In this document: positions 56,279-64,000 of the stretch, one piece after another | How the letters are laid out: each line of letters opens with the position of its first letter | Position numbering within the stretch: position 1 is the stretch's first letter | Assembly (NCBI GenBank): GCA_963759115.1 | Contig: CAVWXT010000005.1 | Coordinates: 1-64,000 of the forward strand | Length of the DNA: 64,000 bases | Source: CAVWXT01 sp963759115 | GTDB lineage: Bacteria > Planctomycetota > Planctomycetia > Pirellulales > Thermoguttaceae | Direction of reading: 5' to 3' | The notes under the pieces: model-generated | Told to the model about the DNA's origin: nothing | Databases searched by the model: none | What the model saw: the letters and a program-made list of their open reading frames with translations, nothing else | Translations under genes and position numbers: made by a program

Positions 56279-56761
56279 ATGTCCTTGCTCGGTGAGGAGG
56301 TAGTTGAGGAGTGGCTGAACCGAAAGGGTTACTTTACGATTCGTGGAATCAAGGCTGGCGCAAGTCAAATCGACATCCTTGCCATCAAGCCGCTGGAAAG
56401 CGGCCAGCACGAATGCCGTCACATTGAAATTCAATTGTCCATCAATCCAATTGGCTACCTCACAACTGGCAATGCAAAAAGACTGGACCAGGCCGAACTC
56501 ACGGAAGCGGTTCGCAAGTGGATTGAGAAGAAGTTTGATCGCACGACGGATTTGCAGGAACGCTTGTGTCATGAAAAGTGGACGAAGGAACTCGTAGTTG
56601 GGAAGGTCAAACATGAAGAGGAGATCAATCTGCTTCAGCAACAGGGAATCGTGGTCAGGCGACTAAAGGACATTCTCTCGGAGATGGCCATTGGCAACAC
56701 AGTTATCCAATCTGCAACCGGTGCTGACTTGTTTGATCTCATGCAAATCCGCTCGGGTTAA
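56279..56761 (+). CDS. Hypothetical protein, possibly PD-(D/E)XK-like
   Basis: 160 aa. LLGEEVVEEWLNRKGYFTIR at the start resembles restriction-fold proteins, with SQIDILAIKPLES and HIEIQLSINPIG as possible acidic D and E-x-Q motifs. A helical tail (KHEEEINLLQQQGIVVRRLK) follows. No family name is secure. Not restricted to the fatty-acid function; it interrupts the cluster. Lower GC than neighbours. Confidence 0.6.
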   Translation: MSLLGEEVVEEWLNRKGYFTIRGIKAGASQIDILAIKPLESGQHECRHIEIQLSINPIGYLTTGNAKRLDQAELTEAVRKWIEKKFDRTTDLQERLCHEKWTKELVVGKVKHEEEINLLQQQGIVVRRLKDILSEMAIGNTVIQSATGADLFDLMQIRSG

Positions 56762-56831
56762 GCAACAGGTACGGAAAAGGGGTCGGGACAATTTCCTCTC
56801 TTTTTTTCGGAAACCATGACACTAACTATCG

Positions 56832-57116
56832 ATGGAAGAAACGCCGGACATTGTGAATGAATTGCGGGCAGCGTCGGTGCGACACCAGGTCTATTTGCCC
56901 CAAATGAATTGCATCCACTGTCAAGGCGAAATGCGGAAGGGCGCTACTCCCTTGCACGTCGACCGCAAGGGGTGTCACGTGTTACTCGACAGTGTCCCGG
57001 CGTGGGTCTGTCAACAGTGCGGCGAGGCCTATTTCGAGGAAAATGAAGTGGACATGATCCAAGATTTGATCAAGTCTGTCGAACAAAAAGCGGATGCCCT
57101 GGCAACCACCGCATAG
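56832..57116 (+). CDS. YgiT-type zinc-finger antitoxin-like protein
   Basis: 94 aa; CxxC pairs in MNCIHCQGEMRKG and WVCQQCGEAYF bind zinc as in MqsA/YgiT. An internal ATG at 56904 would give a 70-aa product starting at the zinc part. The usual toxin partner (DUF4258 or MqsR-like) is not present beside it, so it may be an orphan. Confidence 0.82.
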   Translation: MEETPDIVNELRAASVRHQVYLPQMNCIHCQGEMRKGATPLHVDRKGCHVLLDSVPAWVCQQCGEAYFEENEVDMIQDLIKSVEQKADALATTA

Positions 57117-57130
57117 CAAGGGACAAGCAC

Positions 57131-58417
57131 ATGAGACGACGCGTGGTAGTTACCGGCATCGGCTGCGTTACCCCTTTGGGCCCCGGCGCCGAAATCATGT
57201 GGCAGCGGCTGCTCAAGGGCGAGTCGGGCGTCGGCTATACCACGCTCTTCGACGCCAGCAACTTCCCCACCAAAATTTCCGCCGAGGTCCGCAACTGGGA
57301 CCTCTCGGAGGTGGGCGAGAACCCGAAGGACTGGAAGTACCAGGGCCGGCACACGCATTTCGCCGTCGGCGCCGCCAAAAAAGCCATGGCCGACTCGGGC
57401 CTCGACCTCGACAAACTCGATCCGACCCGCTTCGGAGTCTACACCGGCAGCGGCGAGGGCCAGCAGGATTTCGGCCGCTTCACGCAGATGATGATGGCGG
57501 GCTTGGAGGGGGGCGCTGCGCTCGACCTGGCCAAGTTCACCAAGAAGGGGCTGGAAACCCTGCACCCCATTGCCGAACTGGAGCAGGAGCCCAACATGCC
57601 CGCCGGCCATCTGGCCAGCCTGTTCAATGCCCAGGGCCCGAACGTCAACTGCCTGACGGCCTGCGCCGCCAGCAGCCAGGCGGTGGGCGAGGCGGTCGAG
57701 ATCATCCGCCGCGGCGAGGCCGACCTGATGCTGGCCGGCGGCACGCACACCATGATCCACCCCTTCGGCGTGACCGGCTTCAATCTGCTGACGGCCCTGA
57801 GCACCCGCAACGACGAGCCCACGCGGGCCTCGCGCCCTTTCGACCGCGACCGCGACGGGTTCGTGTTGGGTGAAGGGGCCGGCATGGTGATCCTCGAATC
57901 GTTGGAGCACGCCCAGGCCCGCGGCGCCAAAATCCACGGCGAGATCATTGGCTACGGCTCCACCGCCGACGCCTTCCGTATTACCGATACCCATCCCCAA
58001 GGCCGCGGCGCCATCCGTTGCATCCAAATGGCGTTGGAAGACGCCGGGCTGGGCCTCGACGACGTCGACTACATCAACGCCCACGGCACCAGCACCACGG
58101 TGAACGACAAGGTGGAAACCCTGGCCATCAAGAAGGTCTTCGGCGATCAGGCCTATAAGATTCCGGTCTCCAGCACGAAGAGCATGATGGGCCACCTGAT
58201 CGCCGCCGCCGGGGCCACGGAGTTGATCATCTGCCTGCTGGCCATCCGCGACAACGTCGTTCCGCCGACCACCAACTACGAGACGCCGGACCCCGAGTGC
58301 GATCTCGACTACATCCCGAACGTCGCCCGAGAGCACCATTGCGACGTGGCCCTGAGCAACAGTTTCGGCTTCGGCGGGCAGAACATCGCGCTGTTGGCCA
58401 GCCGGTTCACGGGGTAA
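57131..58417 (+). CDS. FabF-like 3-oxoacyl-ACP synthase II
   Basis: 428 aa. KAS active-site Cys in NCLTACAASSQAVGEAVEII (about residue 178), the two His residues in INAHGTSTTVNDKVE (about 316) and STKSMMGHLIAAAGATELI (about 353). It performs the decarboxylative condensation of the chain-lengthening cycle. Intact. Ends the fatty-acid-type set. ATG after AAGCACATGAG, 14 bases after the zinc-finger gene. Confidence 0.94.
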   Translation: MRRRVVVTGIGCVTPLGPGAEIMWQRLLKGESGVGYTTLFDASNFPTKISAEVRNWDLSEVGENPKDWKYQGRHTHFAVGAAKKAMADSGLDLDKLDPTRFGVYTGSGEGQQDFGRFTQMMMAGLEGGAALDLAKFTKKGLETLHPIAELEQEPNMPAGHLASLFNAQGPNVNCLTACAASSQAVGEAVEIIRRGEADLMLAGGTHTMIHPFGVTGFNLLTALSTRNDEPTRASRPFDRDRDGFVLGEGAGMVILESLEHAQARGAKIHGEIIGYGSTADAFRITDTHPQGRGAIRCIQMALEDAGLGLDDVDYINAHGTSTTVNDKVETLAIKKVFGDQAYKIPVSSTKSMMGHLIAAAGATELIICLLAIRDNVVPPTTNYETPDPECDLDYIPNVAREHHCDVALSNSFGFGGQNIALLASRFTG

Positions 58418-58428
58418 GTGCGGCAACC

Positions 58429-58476
58429 GTGGGACAGGTTGCCAACCTGCCAGAACAGGTTGCCAACCTGTCCCAC
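58429..58476. repeat. GTGGGACAGGTTGCCAACCTG palindrome
   Basis: GTGGGACAGGTTGCCAACCTG, a short middle, and the inverted CAGGTTGCCAACCTGTCCCAC. Located between fabF and alaS; could end fabF transcripts. Confidence 0.8.
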
Positions 58477-58572
58477 ACGGGCCTGGTCACCGCTTCTCAC
58501 GCCCCCCCTCTGCCGATATGATAGTGGATTCGACCCCAATGACCTTCCGCCGCTTATTTTGCGGCCAAAGCC

Positions 58573-61190
<2,618 letters not shown>

Positions 61191-61194
61191 GACA

Positions 61195-61303
61195 AAACTC
61201 TCACGTAGGACGAGTTTTCTAACTCGTCCAGTAGCTATCGGTCCAGTAGCTGATCGGACGACTCATGGGCGAGTTGGAAAACTCGCCCTACGGTAGGCTC
61301 GCC
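61195..61303. repeat. REP array, GGACGAGTTTTCTAACTCGTC units (left flank of RAYT)
   Basis: Several palindromic units (GGACGAGTTTTCTAACTCGTC, then GGCGAGTTGGAAAACTCGCC, then TAGGCTCGCCCTACG) in about 110 bases. The same unit recurs at 63361-63506 on the other side of the transposase. Nothing else lies here. Confidence 0.85.
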
Positions 61304-61616
61304 CTACGCTTCGGTGAAGTGCCAGCCCAGCAAGTCCCATTCGGGACGAATCCAACGCAAACAGGCGTCTGCCGGCAATCCTGCTTTAAGGGCGTTGGAG
61401 CCGATGTATTGGATGCACCGATAAAGGTGCTCCTCGTCACGGATGATGCGATCGAACCCCTCGCGCTGCCAGAGTTGCCCTTGGTGCCCCAGTCGGCCGT
61501 TGATCTGTCTCGCCGTATAGCCCTTCCAACTCTTCAGCACAAGCTCCACCGGATCGTTGTCATCCACCAGCGGGCGGACGATTGCATGAACGTGATTGGA
61601 CATCACCACGTAGCTT

Positions 61617-62949
61617 CAGTAGTTCCAAATTTGGCTATGTGTGGCGATGTGCCGTAAGTCGTTCATAGGTATGACGATCGAGTCCGAGGGTTTTGTTTGC
61701 GCCGAGGGCTTGTTGAACGATCTGGGTGATCCACAAGAGCATTTCTTGGAAACGAAGCAATTCCAGAAAGAGTTGCGGTTCCTCGGCGAATTTTCCTTTG
61801 GCGAAGCGAAAATGAATCCACACCCACACGTTGCGCAGCACCAGAGCAATGCCCACGAACAGCAGACGCAACGCTGGATCGCGCGTGCATGTCTTGATCT
61901 TCGCCTCGTTCATCTGGCGGTAGCTCGTCTCGATGCCGAAACGCTTGCGATAGGTTTCGCGTATCTCCGCAGGTGTTCGCCGCACCTTCGACACCACGTA
62001 GAGAAGCCGCTTGCGCCGCCGCCGGCCGGTCTTCTCGTCGGTGAAATGCTTGCTGGCAACGCAAATGTTCACGGTCACGCTGGCCTTCGGTTTCTCTTTC
62101 GTTTGGCCCGAGGTGATCGTCTCCCGATAGTAGCCGTGTTTCTTCTTCAACAGTGCTCGCAAGCCGTGCGGCGGAGTCTTGGGGTCCTTGGGCTTTCGGC
62201 CTCGCACGACGGCGGGAATGATGAATCCACGACGGGCGCGAAGAAGATACTGAATGACTTCTACGCTGAAAAAGCCCTTGTCCAGCAGCAAAAAGCGGAT
62301 TTTTACGCCTCGGCGACGAACAATCGCCAACAGCCGCTGAAGCACCTCTTTCATCGAGTCGCCGTACTCGACTCGCACCAGCGCCAAGGTGTAACGGTAG
62401 CCTTTGTGGAGTACCACAGCCGTGGCGTAGGCATGGAAATGGGTGGTGCCCGACTTCGGTTCGCCTCGAAAGATTTCCTTCTCGTCCCGCGCCGGCTGCC
62501 CGTGATAGGGAATCAGCGTCAGGTCGATCGCCACCATGCGGGATTTGCGTCGCAACGCCTTGGGCACATGCGTCACCAAGGCGAGGTTCAAACGACGTTC
62601 GAGTTCGGCGATTTCCGGCAACGTTACGGCCAAGGCGTTGCGAATCGTCTGATCCGACGGTGCATCGGCCAGATCGCGGCAGGCGGCAAACACGGAAACC
62701 ACCCGTGCCGCGGCAATCAGGAGAATTTGGAGAAGCGTGGAAGTCGAACATTTATAACCCCGATACTCAAGGCGAAGCGCCGTCCCTATCCAGTCCTCGG
62801 CGTACGCGTGGACCTCCGCCTTGGTGATGATATACTCCGTTTGTGAACGCATGGGTTTCCTCCTTGTGTGAACCTGGTTTGTGACCCAAGTTCTTTACTG
62901 GAGGAACCTTGCGTTCACCTATATCAATTTCCCGAATTTGGAACTACTG
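61617..62949 (-). mobile_element. ISH3-family insertion sequence, complete
   Basis: 1333 bases. Ends are inverted copies (CAGTAGTTCCAAATTTGG against CAGTAGTTCCAAATTCGG). Target duplication AGCTT on both sides (61612-61616, 62950-62954). It contains an intact transposase gene. The five-base duplication and family features agree. It sits in the RAYT gene. Confidence 0.93.
61635..62852 (-). CDS. ISH3-family DDE transposase
   Basis: 405 aa. N-terminal part TEYIITKAEVHAYAEDWIGT, then IDLTLIPYHGQPARDEKEIF with the first Asp, FLLLDKGFFSVEVIQYLLRA with the second and RKRFGIETSYRQMNEAKIKT with the Glu, matching ISH3. Intact, without frameshift. Confidence 0.92.
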   Translation of the reverse strand: MRSQTEYIITKAEVHAYAEDWIGTALRLEYRGYKCSTSTLLQILLIAAARVVSVFAACRDLADAPSDQTIRNALAVTLPEIAELERRLNLALVTHVPKALRRKSRMVAIDLTLIPYHGQPARDEKEIFRGEPKSGTTHFHAYATAVVLHKGYRYTLALVRVEYGDSMKEVLQRLLAIVRRRGVKIRFLLLDKGFFSVEVIQYLLRARRGFIIPAVVRGRKPKDPKTPPHGLRALLKKKHGYYRETITSGQTKEKPKASVTVNICVASKHFTDEKTGRRRRKRLLYVVSKVRRTPAEIRETYRKRFGIETSYRQMNEAKIKTCTRDPALRLLFVGIALVLRNVWVWIHFRFAKGKFAEEPQLFLELLRFQEMLLWITQIVQQALGANKTLGLDRHTYERLTAHRHT

Positions 62950-63360
62950 AGCTTGCCAATTCATAGCGACCGCCGTCGAAGTGGTGCATGGCGGCGGCCA
63001 CCTCGGCGGCCGCCGCGCCGTCGCGGAGCACGCAGCTCCCCATTCCCTGGTCGAGCCACGCCTCGACGCGCTGCATGACCTCACGGGAGAGTTGCTGCAA
63101 TGTCCCGTCATTTTGCGGACCCGGATGGCGGCGCTGCCACGCGCTTCGCCACGCGGCCAGTTCATAGAGCTTCTCTTGTGGCAGCGAGTCGTGCAGGCGA
63201 AAAGTGACGAAGTACGTCGCCCCGTCCTGCCGCCAATGAGGCAAATGACGCAAGTACACTCGCACCGGCTTATCTTCGCGAAGGCCCTGAAATCCCGGCG
63301 GCGCGGGAAGGTTCGACATGGCAGCATCACAGGCGGCACGAGCCCTCTGACTCATGCCTG

Positions 63361-63506
63361 GTAGGACGAGTCTTCCAGTTCGTTCGTGTTTCGTAGGACG
63401 AGTCTTCTAATTCGTCCCGATTAGTCGCCATTCTAGGACGAGCGTTTCAACTCGTCCAGAATCGAGTCCACCTTCCTCTTGGACGAGTTGGAAAACTCGT
63501 CCTACG
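63361..63506. repeat. REP array (right flank of RAYT)
   Basis: Units GGACGAGTCTTCTAATTCGTCC, then GGACGAGCGTTTCAACTCGTC and GGACGAGTTGGAAAACTCGTC, in alternating phase, spaced 25-50 bases. Same core as 61195-61303. Confidence 0.88.
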
Positions 63507-63529
63507 ATGGCCCTTAACATTCCCGCGGC

Positions 63530-64000
63530 CTACCTCCCCAGAATCAGCCACAGCACGGCCATCCGCACCGCCACGCCGTTGGCCACCTGCTCCAGAATGG
63601 CCGACTGCGGCCCGTCGGCAACCTCGGGCGTCACTTCCACGCCGCGATTGATCGGACCGGGCGCGAGGATCAAGATGTCGGGCCGGGCCTTGGCCAGCCG
63701 CTCGCGGTTCATGGCGTAGAGATGGGCGTATTCCCGCACCGAAGGGAACGGGCGCGTGTACTGTCGCTCGAACTGGATCCGCAACAGATTGAGCACGTCG
63801 ACCCGCGGCAGAATCTCGTCCAGGCTGTACGAGTATTCCACGCCCAACTCGGCCCAGCGGGGCGAGACCAGCGTCGACGGACCGCACACGATCACCCGCG
63901 CCCCCAGCTTCTTGAGCCCCCAGATGTTCGAGCGGGCGGTGCGGCTGTGGGCGATGTCGCCCACCAGGGCCACGGTCAGGCCCTCGATCCGGCCCTTCCG
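63530..64000 (-). CDS. pyrB: Aspartate carbamoyltransferase catalytic chain, C-terminal part
   Basis: At least 156 residues, start beyond the window. MALVGDIAHSRTARSNIWGL, GARVIVCGPSTLVSP, and LLRIQFERQYTRPFPSVREY, ending ILAPGPINRGVEVTPEVADG and the terminal SAILEQVANGVAVRMAVLWL. It joins carbamoyl phosphate and aspartate in pyrimidine synthesis. Intact in the visible part. Confidence 0.95.
   Translation of the reverse strand, partial: RKGRIEGLTVALVGDIAHSRTARSNIWGLKKLGARVIVCGPSTLVSPRWAELGVEYSYSLDEILPRVDVLNLLRIQFERQYTRPFPSVREYAHLYAMNRERLAKARPDILILAPGPINRGVEVTPEVADGPQSAILEQVANGVAVRMAVLWLILGR

Larger units (their letters stand above)
61304..63319 (-). pseudogene. REP-associated tyrosine transposase (RAYT), interrupted by ISH3
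   Basis: N-terminal part 62950-63319 (start MSNLPAPPGFQGLREDKPVR; WRSAWQRRHPGPQ) and C-terminal part 61304-61611 (VMSNHVHAIVRPLV with the HUH pair H-x-H, then GYTARQINGRLGHQ and the later region ending LLGWHFTEA). The ISH3 element at 61617-62949 lies between. Joining the flanks after removing the element and one copy of AGCTT gives GRYELASYVVMSNHVHAIV in one frame. Y1-type transposases move REP palindromes. The reconstructed ancestor was about 230 aa; the copy is now inactive. Confidence 0.9.

Noticed and set aside
57029..58426. 465-codon open frame on the minus strand
   Set aside because: Shadow of the fabF-like gene.
61304..61609. Stand-alone small transposase gene
   Set aside because: The missing N-terminal half is found beyond the ISH3 element and rejoins in frame, so it is one interrupted gene.
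63361..63506. REP array as a CRISPR
   Set aside because: Units are palindromic, variable and in alternating orientation, with irregular gaps, and lie next to a Y1 transposase.

Overview
The window looks like a chromosome segment of a planctomycete, probably from the Pirellula/Gemmata side of the phylum. The support is indirect: roughly 60% GC, two DUF1559 proteins with prepilin-type N-termini (16161-17327, 20064-20881), a Tad-type pilus locus, LL-diaminopimelate aminotransferase, a ceramidase-like exported enzyme, RelE-type and PIN toxin modules, and very many short palindromic repeats between genes. No single marker in the window proves the phylum.

Layout. 1-8.6 kb: Tad/Flp pilus export genes (CpaE, CpaF, TadB, TadC, a DUF192 protein, the secretin, a lipoprotein and a TPR lipoprotein). 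8.7-13 kb: a dead ISKra4 transposase, a small Cys-containing protein, tRNA-Leu(GAG) and a GAF/SpoIIE phosphatase. 13-16 kb: hemD, then a TetR regulator and an HlyD-type adaptor that share an 18-bp palindrome. 16-21 kb: two DUF1559 proteins flanking a class C group II intron lodged in a MITE-like repeat. 21-28 kb: dapL and exported polysaccharide- and lipid-active enzymes. 28-36 kb: a TPR membrane protein, an orphan receiver, and an NtrC-type regulator with its histidine kinase. 36-47 kb: a coiled-coil protein, remnants of a HEPN protein and of a polynucleotide kinase, an IS30 element, two toxin-antitoxin pairs, a large GH2-like enzyme, an SDR and a HAD phosphatase. 47-53 kb: ilvD with a copy of its own 3' end, a PIN pair and three hsp20 genes. 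53-58.4 kb: a second fatty-acid-type gene set (FabZ, FabG, ACP, FabZ, FabF) with a toxin-antitoxin pair and two other small genes inside it. 58.5-64 kb: alaS, a REP transposase flanked by its probable REP repeats and split by an ISH3 element, and the 3' end of pyrB.

Two points affect how every gene call should be read. First, many genes carry single-base frameshifts, and nearly all of those I resolved sit at a third codon position. They often look like two alternative wobble bases both kept, or one lost. Essential genes (alaS, dapL) are affected, so I read these as consensus or assembly artefacts from strain mixtures and annotate such genes as one locus rather than as pseudogenes. Second, the intergenic space is crowded with palindromic elements of at least ten unrelated families. 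Two give direct insertion histories that can be reconstructed to the base: the group II intron in the MITE, and ISH3 in the REP transposase.

Best candidates for something undescribed: the FabZ-FabG-ACP-FabZ-FabF set with its unusually long ACP; the interrupted REPtron; the intron/MITE nesting; and the paired TetR operators. No CRISPR array or complete defence system is present.
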